A stretch of DNA of 12,645 nt from CAYQDR01 sp964416315 (GTDB taxonomy: Bacteria; Methylomirabilota; Methylomirabilia; Rokubacteriales; DASRDR01): contig CAYQDR010000129.1 in NCBI GenBank assembly GCA_964416315.1, forward strand, positions 1 to 12,645, given 5' to 3'. Below are positions 6,614-12,454 of the stretch, piece after piece (the stretch's first letter is position 1; the number at the start of each line of letters is the position of its first letter). The translations under genes and the position numbers were made by a program. The notes beneath the pieces are model-generated. The model saw nothing but the letters and a program-made list of their open reading frames with translations. It did not search any database and was not told the DNA's origin.

Positions 6614-7534
6614 TCACTCCCAGACGTCGAGCGCGTCGCGGAGCGCGTCGCCGAGCAGGTTGAAGCCCATCACGGCGACGAAGATCACGAGGCCGGGCAT
6701 GGTGGACATCCACCAGTGGACGGGCAGGAACGTCCGCCCACGCGCGACCATGGCGCCCCAGTCGGGGGTCGGCTCCTGCGCGCCGACGCCGAGGAAGGAG
6801 AGGCTCGAGCCGAGGAGGATCACGAACGAGACATCCAGCGTCGCCTTGATGACGATCGGGGAGACGACGTTCGGCAGGATCTGCTTGACGGCGATGGAGA
6901 GATCCCGCTGGCCGAGCGCCCGCGCCGCCTCGACGAACGGCTCCTCGCGCTTGGCGAGCACCTCGCCGTAGACGAGCCGGGTGTACCAGGGCCACCACGT
7001 GAACGAGATCGCGACCATGGCGCTCCAGATGTCGGGCCGGAACGCCGCGGCCGCGGCCAGGGCGAGGGCGAGCGGGGGGACGGAGAGGAAGACGTCGGTG
7101 ACCCGCATGATGACGGCGCTCGCGGCGGTGCCGTTCCAGTAGCCTCCGACGAGGCCCGCTGGGATCCCGATCCCGAGCGCGATCGCGAGGACCACGACCG
7201 CGAGGACGAGCGAGACGCGGGCGCCGAAGACCGCGCGGCTGAAGATGTCGCGCCCGACCTCGTCCGTCCCGAACCAGTGCGCCCGGGAGGGGGGCTGGTG
7301 CGTCCGGTCGAAGTGGACGCTCGGGCCCGCGTCCTCGGGGAAGGGCGCGAGGAGCTGGGGGAGCAGGGCGCAGGTCAGGAGGCCGAGGACGATCGCCGCG
7401 CCGGCGATGGACAGGGGGTTCCGGAGGAGGCGCCGCAGCCACCGCCGGGCGCCGGGCCGGACCCGCACCCCCGCGAGATCGCGCCGGGGCAGGGCGAGCT
7501 CAGTGATGGCGGACCCGGGGGTCGACGACGCCAT
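6614..7534 (-). CDS. ABC importer permease, DppC/OppC type (306 aa)
   Basis: Inner-membrane permease of a family 5 (peptide/nickel/oligosaccharide-type) importer. After a short basic N-terminus, residues about 40-63 are the first membrane segment. The hallmark HWFGTDEVGRDIFSR is at 86-100. Further membrane segments lie near 105-132, 138-165, 168-188, 228-250 and 278-296. The ATPase-coupling EAA loop is at about 197-222 (EAARALGQRD...ILPN). The C-terminus LGDALRDALD is typical. The ATG at 7534 overlaps the end of the DppB-type gene by 35 bp, implying translational coupling. No good ribosome binding site is visible, and a shorter start cannot be excluded. No ATPase gene follows; the next DNA is a convergent pseudogene. 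The sequence does not show the substrate. Confidence 0.93.
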   Translation of the reverse strand: MASSTPGSAITELALPRRDLAGVRVRPGARRWLRRLLRNPLSIAGAAIVLGLLTCALLPQLLAPFPEDAGPSVHFDRTHQPPSRAHWFGTDEVGRDIFSRAVFGARVSLVLAVVVLAIALGIGIPAGLVGGYWNGTAASAVIMRVTDVFLSVPPLALALAAAAAFRPDIWSAMVAISFTWWPWYTRLVYGEVLAKREEPFVEAARALGQRDLSIAVKQILPNVVSPIVIKATLDVSFVILLGSSLSFLGVGAQEPTPDWGAMVARGRTFLPVHWWMSTMPGLVIFVAVMGFNLLGDALRDALDVWE

Positions 7535-8504
7535 AGAGGACGTCCACCAGGACGTTCGCGAGGATGAAGGAGACCCCGACGACGAGCGTCACGCCGACGA
7601 CGGCGTTGAAGTCCTTGGCGACGACGGCGGCTGCGCCGTAGGCGGAGATGCCGGGCCAGGAGAAGACCACCTCGACGAGGAAGGCGTTCTCGATCAGGGC
7701 CCCGTAGGTCATACCGACGAGCGTCAGGATCGAGGTCAGCCCGTTGCGGAGCCCGAACCGCCAGACGAGCCGGGCCGGCGGGACCCCGTACGCGCGATGG
7801 ACCAGCATGAACTGGCGCCGGAGGACGTCGATCATGCTCGCCCGCGTGATGCGGGCGAGCTGAGCCAGCGTGGGGAGCGCGAGGGTGAGGGCGGGGAGCG
7901 CCAGGTGCAGGGCGCTGTCGAGGAAGGCGGCCCCGTCGCCGGTCAGGGCGGCGTCGAGGAGATGGAGCCCCGTCAGCTTCTGGGGCGGCCGCGTGGCTCG
8001 GCCGACGAGCGGGAAGAGCCCGAGCTGGTAGGCGAGGCCGACCTGGAGGAGGATGCCGACCCAGAAGCGGGGCATCGCCACACCGGGCACGGCGACGAGC
8101 CGCGTCAGGTTGTCGAGCCACCGGTTCTGGTAGACCGCGGCCAGGACGCCGAGCGGCACGCCGACGAGGACGGCGAGGCCGAGCGCCGCCAGGACCAGCT
8201 CGACCGTCGCCGGCAGGAAGTCGAGGAGGTCGAGCCGCACGTCGCGGTAGGTCCGGATGGACTCGCCGAACTCGCCGCGCGCCACGCCGCCGAGGTAGTG
8301 GACGAACTGGGCGGGCAGCGACCGATCGAGCCCGAGCTTCTGCTGGTACGCCTCGATCTGCTCGCGCGTGGCCTCGGGGCCCAGGGCCAGGCGCACGGGG
8401 TCCCCCGGCATCACCCGGGAGATGAGGAAGATCAGGACGAGCAGGCCGAGGAGCGTCGGCAGGATCTGGGCGAGCCGACGCAGGAGGAACTGACGGTAAT
8501 GCAC
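7500..8504 (-). CDS. ABC importer permease, DppB/OppB type (334 aa)
   Basis: Inner-membrane partner of the DppC-type permease. It has the family N-terminus RRLAQILPTLLGLLVLIFLI followed by MPGDP (32-36). Further membrane segments are near 100-125, 133-165, 200-218, 255-275 and 300-322. The coupling loop begins with TRASMIDVLRRQF (220-232) and is followed by AYGVPPARLVWRFGLRNG. The conserved VFSWPGI lies at 280-286 and the C-terminus YGVVDPRVR is typical. The start is a GTG at 8504 with no recognisable ribosome binding site. No in-frame ATG occurs before the first membrane helix. It is separated from the upstream binding-protein gene by 172 bp, most of which folds as a long inverted repeat; this should lower permease expression relative to the binding protein. 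Confidence 0.93.
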   Translation of the reverse strand: MHYRQFLLRRLAQILPTLLGLLVLIFLISRVMPGDPVRLALGPEATREQIEAYQQKLGLDRSLPAQFVHYLGGVARGEFGESIRTYRDVRLDLLDFLPATVELVLAALGLAVLVGVPLGVLAAVYQNRWLDNLTRLVAVPGVAMPRFWVGILLQVGLAYQLGLFPLVGRATRPPQKLTGLHLLDAALTGDGAAFLDSALHLALPALTLALPTLAQLARITRASMIDVLRRQFMLVHRAYGVPPARLVWRFGLRNGLTSILTLVGMTYGALIENAFLVEVVFSWPGISAYGAAAVVAKDFNAVVGVTLVVGVSFILANVLVDVLYGVVDPRVRHH

Positions 8505-8528
8505 GGTGCGGTGTCGGCCCGCGGGTGG

Positions 8529-8656
8529 CGCCGGGCGAGCCCCGCGGGGTCCCGGGCGGAGGGGGTCCCCTCACGGCGTCCTTCCGCAATTCGCGAGAAT
8601 TGCGGAAGGCGCGTGAGAAGGGGCCCGGAGCCCGGGCGCGCGGGGCGAGCCCGGCG
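8529..8656 (-). repeat. 128-nt imperfect inverted repeat between binding-protein and permease genes
   Basis: Five blocks pair in order from outside to inside: 8529-8536 with 8649-8656, 8539-8546 with 8639-8646, 8551-8557 with 8630-8636, 8570-8575 with 8612-8617, and a perfect 13-bp inner stem 8580-8592 with 8597-8609 around loop GCGA. The inner stem contains CCGCAATTC, AT-richer than its surroundings. No T-tract follows on the minus strand, so simple intrinsic termination is unlikely. Known parallels are intercistronic stems that stabilise the upstream binding-protein mRNA or limit read-through. A small inserted palindromic element is another possibility. Confidence 0.75.
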
Positions 8657-8676
8657 ACAGGACCCGCGGGACGAGC

Positions 8677-10281
8677 TTACCGTTTCTCTATGACGAAGTC
8701 GTAGAACGCGACGTCGTAGCCGAGGAGCCCGACGTAGCGGTAGCCCTTCACGTGGTCGCGGAACGCGATCCGGTGCAGCGGGTTCGCGACGAAGATCGAG
8801 GGGTAGTCGCGGGCGACCATCTCCTGCGACCGCTTGTAGAGCGCGAGCTGCGCGTCCCGCTCCACGGTCGCGCGTGCCTGCTCCAGCACCTGGGTCACCT
8901 CGTCGTTCTTGTAGCGGCTGATGGTGCGGAAGCTCCCCCACGCGCTCGGGTGGTACATGCCGTAGGTGTGGCTGTCCGGGTGCGGGTACTTGAGCGTGTC
9001 GAAGATCGAGGCGACGTCCGGGTTCGTCTCCGCGTTCGCGGACGCCTGGACGATCTGCGCCCACGGGATCTCCTTGAGGCTCAGCTTGATGCCGAGGGCC
9101 GCCAGGTTGGACTGGAACAGGAGGCCCACCTGGCGCCCCGGCTCGTTCCCCGTCGGGAACCAGTAGTCGAAGGCGAGCTGCCCGGGCTTGATGCCCGCGG
9201 CGGCCAGCTCCCGCTTGGCCTGCTCGACGTCCTGGGCGTAGGCGCGGACGCTCTCGGCGTGGCCGTACACGCGCACCGGCACCGGCCCGCGCGCCGGCGC
9301 GGCGCCCCGGAAGATCTGCTCCGCGGCGGTCCGGTAGTCGAAGGCCAGCGCCATCGCCTTCCGGACGCGGAGGTCGGTCAGGGGCGGCCGCTGCGTGTTG
9401 AGCTGGATGTGGTAGAGCTGGGCGCTCGGCTGCTCGTCCACGACGATGCCGGGCGTCGCCTTGAGCTGCTGGAACGTGGTCGGGAGTCGCCACTGGTCGA
9501 TCATGTCCGCCTGGCCGGAGAGGAGGAGGGTCCGCATCGTCGCCTCCTCCTGGACCGTGCGGTAGATCACGCGCGTGACCTGGTTCGGCTTCCAGCCCCG
9601 CCAGTAGCCGGGGAACGCCTTCATGACCAGGGTCGTCGCCCGATCCCAGGATTCCATCGTGTAGGGACCCGAGCCGGCCACGTTCGCCCCGAGGTAGTCC
9701 TCGCCGTAGTCCCCGAACTCGCCGTGCGGCCCGGGCTTCTTGTTGGCCAGCACCCGGTCCCTGTTGACGATGAAGAGCTGGGTCAGCGTGCCCAGGAACG
9801 GCGCGTAGGGCTTGCTCAGGTTGAACACCACGGTGTGGGACCCGGTGGCCCGCACCTGCTCGGGCGTCAGGACGCCCAGCCAGAGCCAGGAGAAGCCCTT
9901 CTTCAGGGCGACCATCCGGTGGAGGGAGAAGATCACGTCGTCCGCGGTGAGCTCCTTGCCGTCGTGGAACTTGATCCCGCGGCGGAGCTGGAAGGTGTAC
10001 GTCCGCCCGCCGTCCGTGACCCGCCAGGACTCCGCGACGTGCGGCCCCGGCTCCATGGAGCCCTCGGCCACCTTCGGGTAGATCAGCGGGTCGTACATGT
10101 TGATGACGGCGTGGTGCGAGCTCTCGTCGGTGTGCTTGGCCGGGTCGATCGTCGTGACCACCTGCCCCTCGAGGTAGGTCATGGTCACGTCCCGGGCCTG
10201 GGCAGACGCCGTCGCCGCCCCGGCCAGCCCCAGGGCCAGCGTCAGCGAAACGGTCAGCAGCCGAACGCCTGTGCTCTTCAC
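8677..10281 (-). CDS. ABC importer substrate-binding protein, family 5 (534 aa)
   Basis: Periplasmic (or lipid-free secreted) receptor that delivers substrate to the DppB/DppC-type permeases downstream. The start is GTG 10281, because AAGGAGG (10288-10294) sits six bases upstream and the Sec signal peptide begins there: residues 1-27, a basic start, a Leu/Ala core, cleavage at ASA-Q. The frame remains open upstream to an in-frame ATG at 10401, but those 40 codons are hairpin-rich leader and look non-coding. The family signature region spans about 83-122 (AESWRVTDGGRTYTF, then RGIKFHDGKELTADDV). The rest has normal length and layout for SBP_bac_5 proteins. No Cys follows the signal peptide, so it is not a lipoprotein. 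Ligands in this family include peptides, nickel chelates and oligosaccharides. The neighbouring sugar-acid enzymes make a carbohydrate-derived ligand possible but do not prove it. Confidence 0.93.
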   Translation of the reverse strand: MKSTGVRLLTVSLTLALGLAGAATASAQARDVTMTYLEGQVVTTIDPAKHTDESSHHAVINMYDPLIYPKVAEGSMEPGPHVAESWRVTDGGRTYTFQLRRGIKFHDGKELTADDVIFSLHRMVALKKGFSWLWLGVLTPEQVRATGSHTVVFNLSKPYAPFLGTLTQLFIVNRDRVLANKKPGPHGEFGDYGEDYLGANVAGSGPYTMESWDRATTLVMKAFPGYWRGWKPNQVTRVIYRTVQEEATMRTLLLSGQADMIDQWRLPTTFQQLKATPGIVVDEQPSAQLYHIQLNTQRPPLTDLRVRKAMALAFDYRTAAEQIFRGAAPARGPVPVRVYGHAESVRAYAQDVEQAKRELAAAGIKPGQLAFDYWFPTGNEPGRQVGLLFQSNLAALGIKLSLKEIPWAQIVQASANAETNPDVASIFDTLKYPHPDSHTYGMYHPSAWGSFRTISRYKNDEVTQVLEQARATVERDAQLALYKRSQEMVARDYPSIFVANPLHRIAFRDHVKGYRYVGLLGYDVAFYDFVIEKR

Positions 10282-10300
10282 GGCCCTCCTCCTTGGATCC

Positions 10301-10328
10301 TCGGAGGGGGGCTCTGCCCCCCTTCCGA
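10301..10328 (-). repeat. GC-rich hairpin in the leader of the binding-protein gene
   Basis: TCGGA plus GGGGGGC (10301-10312) pairs with GCCCCCC plus TCCGA (10316-10322 and 10324-10328), leaving loop TCT and one bulged T. It is a 12-bp stem ending about 7 bases before the ribosome binding site, so it could affect translation initiation. It resembles dispersed GC-rich intergenic hairpins of high-GC uncultured bacteria; that comparison is from memory. Confidence 0.6.
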
Positions 10329-10345
10329 ACCTCCCCCCTTCGGTT

Positions 10346-10364
10346 GCGCGGGCAAAGCCCGCGC
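10346..10364 (-). repeat. perfect 8-bp hairpin in the same leader
   Basis: GCGCGGGC (10346-10353) and GCCCGCGC (10357-10364) flank the loop AAA. It lies between the 10301-10328 hairpin and the 10380-10410 hairpin, making a tandem array of three stems in about 110 bp. Confidence 0.6.
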
Positions 10365-10379
10365 TCGGAGCGCTTCGTT

Positions 10380-10418
10380 CAGGAGCGCACGAACGGGCCA
10401 CGCGCTCCTGGCTTTTTT
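10380..10418 (+). terminator. 9-bp hairpin followed by T6 on the plus strand
   Basis: CAGGAGCGC (10380-10388) pairs with GCGCTCCTG (10402-10410) across a 13-nt loop, and TTTTTT follows at 10413-10418. The form is an intrinsic terminator for plus-strand transcription, yet no plus-strand gene lies to the left, so it may stop antisense RNA from the transporter operon. An alternative stem TTCGT/ACGAA (10374-10378 with 10389-10393) competes for the same bases. Confidence 0.4.
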
Positions 10419-10461
10419 CAGCCCCCGGCTCGGCGCGGGAGTCCTCCGCTGCGGTGGGGGG

Positions 10462-10490
10462 AGCATAGCACCCGGTCGGCGGGTTGGAAA
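10462..10490 (-). promoter_or_regulatory. candidate sigma70-type promoter of the ABC importer operon
   Basis: On the minus strand, TTTCCA (10490-10485), a 17-bp spacer and TATGCT (10467-10462) resemble -35 and -10 elements, four of six bases each. Transcription would start near 10455, giving a leader of about 174 nt that holds the three hairpins before GTG 10281. Confidence 0.35.
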
Positions 10491-10545
10491 GCGCTCAACC
10501 GCCTCCTGGCTCAGACGGCGGCGCTGGGGAGGGTGATGCTTGAGG

Positions 10546-11091
10546 TCAGCGCCAGAGATCGGCCAGGTTCAGGGTCAGCTCGGGCCAGTCCGGGTGAGCG
10601 AGCGCGGCGTCCCCCTCGCCCTGGAGGGCGAGCGCGTAGCCACCGGCCTCGCTCCGGTAGCAATCGAGTCGCCGCGCCTCCGGGTCCACCAGCCAGTAGT
10701 GGCGGACGCCCAGCGCCGCGTATCGCCGCGCCTTCACGGACCGGTCCTGGTGGTGGGTCGAAGGGGACAGGACCTCGACGACGAGCCCCGGGGCGCCCTC
10801 GATCCCGCGCGCGGAGACCTGCCCGGGGTCGGTGACGACGACGAGGTCCGGCTGGACGACGTCGTGGTGCGTCAGGATGAGATCGATGGGCGCGTTGAAC
10901 ACTTCGCCCAGCCCCCGAGCCTCGAAGTAGGCCTCGAGCATCCGCTGGAGCCGCTTGGACACGCGCTGGTGCAACGGGCTGGGCGCCGGCGTCACGTAGA
11001 GCTCCCCCTCGAGGATCTCGTAGCGGTTCCGGTCGGGCGGGATCTGCGCGTAGTCGTCGTAGTCGAGCTTCACCTTGAGTCCGGTGATCAT
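10546..11091 (-). CDS. Uma2 family (DUF820) putative restriction endonuclease-like protein (181 aa)
   Basis: Member of the Uma2 family, which has a PD-(D/E)XK nuclease fold; no cellular role is established for most members. From ATG 11091: DDYAQIPPDRNRYEILEGEL (12-31) is the standard N-terminal block with the first acidic residue. HQRVSKRLQRML (41-52) is the conserved helix. QPDLVVV carries Asp82, VVEVLSPST (104-112) carries Glu106, and Lys120 (DRSVKARRY) completes the nuclease-type site. GVRHYWLVDPEARRL (128-142) is also typical. All expected catalytic residues are present and length is normal. The frame stays open upstream to a GTG at 11208, but similarity begins at MITGLK. No ribosome binding site precedes 11091, and the probable promoter would start transcription at the ATG itself. 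It stands alone, with transposase debris upstream. Confidence 0.88.
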   Translation of the reverse strand: MITGLKVKLDYDDYAQIPPDRNRYEILEGELYVTPAPSPLHQRVSKRLQRMLEAYFEARGLGEVFNAPIDLILTHHDVVQPDLVVVTDPGQVSARGIEGAPGLVVEVLSPSTHHQDRSVKARRYAALGVRHYWLVDPEARRLDCYRSEAGGYALALQGEGDAALAHPDWPELTLNLADLWR

Positions 11092-11097
11092 GTCGGC

Positions 11098-11127
11098 ATC
11101 ATACGCCCGGCGCGACACGCCGGGCAA
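11098..11127 (-). promoter_or_regulatory. promoter placing the Uma2 transcript start at its ATG (leaderless)
   Basis: TTGCCC (11127-11122), an 18-bp spacer and TATGAT (11103-11098, five of six consensus bases) form a plausible promoter. The expected start, about seven bases past the -10, falls at 11091, the A of the Uma2 ATG. This fits the absence of a ribosome binding site. The start site was not measured. Confidence 0.45.
11105..11125. promoter_or_regulatory. 8-bp inverted repeat in the Uma2 promoter spacer (candidate operator)
   Basis: GCCCGGCG (11105-11112) and CGCCGGGC (11118-11125) are perfect inverted repeats separated by five bases. They lie between the -10 and -35, overlapping the inner part of the -35, where a bound repressor would block polymerase. 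With a leaderless start it would not be in the mRNA, so a DNA operator is more likely than an RNA hairpin. Confidence 0.45.
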
Positions 11128-11176
11128 GCCGGCCCGTGCCCCGGTGGTGGCCCACCGGGCCGCAGGGCGTCCCACG

Positions 11177-11225
11177 GCCTCGCGAGTCAAGCTGAAGCGC
11201 TGGGCCACGTCACCCAGGATGCCCG
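11177..11225 (-). repeat. 49-bp direct repeat, copy 1
   Basis: This copy differs from 12406-12454 at only two of 49 bases, in the same orientation. On the minus strand it reads GILGDVAQRFSLTREA. Its right boundary is exactly where the transposase fragment stops being recognisable. Weaker similarity to copy 2 continues leftward toward the Uma2 promoter. Confidence 0.85.
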
Positions 11226-11345
11226 ATCTTCCCCGGCCGTGCGCGCGAGGAACGTCGGGAGGTGGGTGGCGATGGTCCGGTAGAGCACGGTCCGCTCGGG
11301 CTGGCGGCGCTGGTAGGTCGGCTGGGTCGGACAGGGGCGGGGCAT
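11226..11345 (-). pseudogene. N-terminal fragment of an IS91-type transposase
   Basis: From ATG 11345 the minus strand encodes MPRPCPTQPTYQRRQPER, then TVLYRTIATHLPTFLARTAGEDR. This is the characteristic start of IS91-family (HUH/Y2) transposases, which normally continues into a zinc-binding region and a Tyr/HUH nuclease domain of several hundred residues. Here only about 40 residues remain. The frame then runs into the 49-bp repeat and stops at 11187-11189. No transposase activity is possible. It shows that a rolling-circle-type element once inserted here, and later rearrangement removed the rest. Confidence 0.6.
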
Positions 11346-11587
11346 GGCCCGCGGGGGGAGCACGCGCGGTGCCGAGCGCGGCCCCGGAGGAGTTTCGCTG
11401 CCCGCGTGGGGGGTTACCGGACCGGGGGGGTGGTCAGAGTGGGTCCTCGAGGTGTCCGCGAATGGATACGCCGCCGTCTCAGCGGGGTCGGCTCCCCCTC
11501 GGGCCGGCGAGGGACGCGCGGCGGTCGGGTCCAGCGCGGGCCAGAGTTCGCCGGTCTCGGAGTCCGTCGGACAGGCGACCCCGCGTG

Positions 11588-11603
11588 GCCCGCTTCGGCG
11601 GGC
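11588..11603. repeat. 6-bp hairpin with C(TTCG)G loop
   Basis: GCCCGC (11588-11593), TTCG, GCGGGC (11598-11603). On the plus strand it would form the extra-stable cUUCGg tetraloop. No T-tract follows, and no flanking gene needs a terminator here. Confidence 0.4.
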
Positions 11604-11637
11604 GCCGAACACCAGGACCCACCCCCGCGGCGGGTCG

Positions 11638-11735
11638 GACGCTGCTGGCCTCCTGGGGGGAGCCCGGGGAGCGGGCCGGGCCAGTTCAACCTGCCCCACG
11701 CGATCGCCGTCGACCGCCGGGGGCAGGTCTACGTC
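11638..11735 (+). pseudogene. NHL-repeat fragment with a one-base frameshift
   Basis: One frame gives LLASWGEPG, and after one extra G in the run 11666-11669 the next frame gives SGPGQFNLPHAIAVDRRGQVYV. Joined, this is a textbook NHL beta-propeller repeat (WGxxGxGxGQFxxPxxIAVDxxGxVYV). Only about one blade remains. The parent was probably an NHL-repeat protein whose other repeats are lost. Confidence 0.55.
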
Positions 11736-11931
11736 GGACGATCACGACGTCGCCGTCGCGCGCGATCGCGATGATCGCGGTGCCGGGCGCGACACCGGCC
11801 CCTGAAGGCCGGCCGAGTTTCCCGGTCCCTCTGGGAGTCCGCTCAGGCGCCGAGGGCGAGGCGTGTGGTCCACGGATGCGGACACGAGCCTGGACGAGAT
11901 CGCGGTGGGACAGAGGCGTGAGGACGGCTCG

Positions 11932-12222
11932 TTACGCCCTCGAGGCGCTCGAGCACGCCTGAAGCCAGGCGGCCTCCTCGGGAGCGAGGATCAGCCCGTC
12001 AACCCGTCCATCACGGACGACGTGGGCGTTCGCCCAGCCCACGTCCCCGCCTCGCAAGCTCGCCTGGCGAGTTCTGCGGTCGAAGGTGAAGATCCACTGC
12101 TCGCCGTAGACGTTCTCGAAGTATCCGATGTAAAGATCGGGAGACTCGTTGCTGACAGCTGGGGGTGTCCCGCAGGCGACGGTGTGTCGGTTGTAGATCG
12201 TGAGGATGGGTTCTGCTGACAT
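11932..12222 (-). CDS. small protein of unknown function (96 aa)
   Basis: I do not assign a family. The ATG at 12222 has the best ribosome binding site in the window, GGAGGTGA (12230-12237) seven bases upstream, and the stop is TAA 11932-11934. The protein is acidic to neutral and rich in aromatic residues. Segments include ILTIYNRHT (6-14), CGTPPAV, SPDLYIGYFENVYGEQWIF (27-45), RGGDVGWANAHVV (57-69) and APEEAAWLQAC (80-90). There is no signal peptide or membrane segment, and two cysteines (17 and 90). The composition looks like a folded cytosolic domain of alternating strands. It stands among remnants with no partner gene, between the NHL fragment and the second 49-bp repeat. A possible accessory cargo gene, but its role is unknown. 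Confidence 0.72.
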   Translation of the reverse strand: MSAEPILTIYNRHTVACGTPPAVSNESPDLYIGYFENVYGEQWIFTFDRRTRQASLRGGDVGWANAHVVRDGRVDGLILAPEEAAWLQACSSASRA

Positions 12223-12405
12223 GTGGTGCTCACCTCCACGCGCAGCCGTCGCGAACGCCGGCCCTGACCCTCCAACTCCTGCGCGGAGCGGGCCATGCTG
12301 GCATCCAGGGGGGAGACGAGGGGGGACAGTCCAGGTCCTTCAGCTGCGTCGCTTCGAGGGTCGCGCCCCGGGACCTCCTGCCGGCCGAACGGGCGCTCGA
12401 CGAAC
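12223..12405. other. upstream region of the 96-aa gene
   Basis: Contains the ribosome binding site of the 96-aa gene. I found no convincing -35/-10 pair. From about 12350 the sequence shows diverged similarity to the DNA just left of repeat copy 1. No intact gene is visible. Confidence 0.4.
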
Positions 12406-12454
12406 GCCTCGCGAGTCAAGCCGAAGGGCTGGGCCACGTCACCCAGGATGCCCG
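12406..12454 (-). repeat. 49-bp direct repeat, copy 2
   Basis: Matches 11177-11225 at 47 of 49 bases. On the minus strand it reads GILGDVAQPFGLTREA, and a GTG at 12467 in that frame gives STLAGILGDV, suggesting the start region of a protein. The frame then continues as FVERPFGRQE and loses family-like character. The two mismatches to copy 1 change amino acids (R/P and S/G). Confidence 0.85.

Larger units (their letters stand above)
11346..11931. other. 586-bp mosaic without an intact gene
   Basis: I see no intact coding region. The stretch holds a hairpin with a UUCG-type loop (11588-11603), a frameshifted NHL-repeat fragment (11638-11735), and a CCGGCC/GGCCGG stem (11795-11800 with 11807-11812). 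Long open frames on both strands here have no recognisable family features apart from those fragments. Confidence 0.5.

Noticed and set aside
7245..8693. 482-codon plus-strand open frame over the permeases
   Set aside because: Asp/Glu/Arg-rich low-complexity translation antisense to two recognisable membrane proteins; no family motif.
8677..10401. longer binding-protein start at ATG 10401 (574 aa)
   Set aside because: It would bury the signal peptide 40 residues inside and translate the leader hairpins; GTG 10281 has AAGGAGG at ideal spacing.
8752..10536. 594-codon plus-strand open frame over the binding-protein gene
   Set aside because: It is antisense to a gene with a complete family signature, signal peptide and ribosome binding site. 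Its translation is a Val/Arg/Gly-rich shadow typical of GC-rich DNA.
10546..11208. longer Uma2 start at GTG 11208 (220 aa)
   Set aside because: The extra 39 residues are encoded by the repeat and promoter region and do not resemble the family; the conserved N-terminal block starts after ATG 11091.
11075..11962. 295-codon plus-strand open frame in the mosaic region
   Set aside because: Arg/Gly/Pro-rich composition with no motif other than part of the NHL blade in its last third; crosses several unrelated fragments.
11177..12454. composite transposon or integron bounded by the 49-bp repeats
   Set aside because: No intact transposase or integrase, no terminal inverted repeats and no target-site duplication could be seen.
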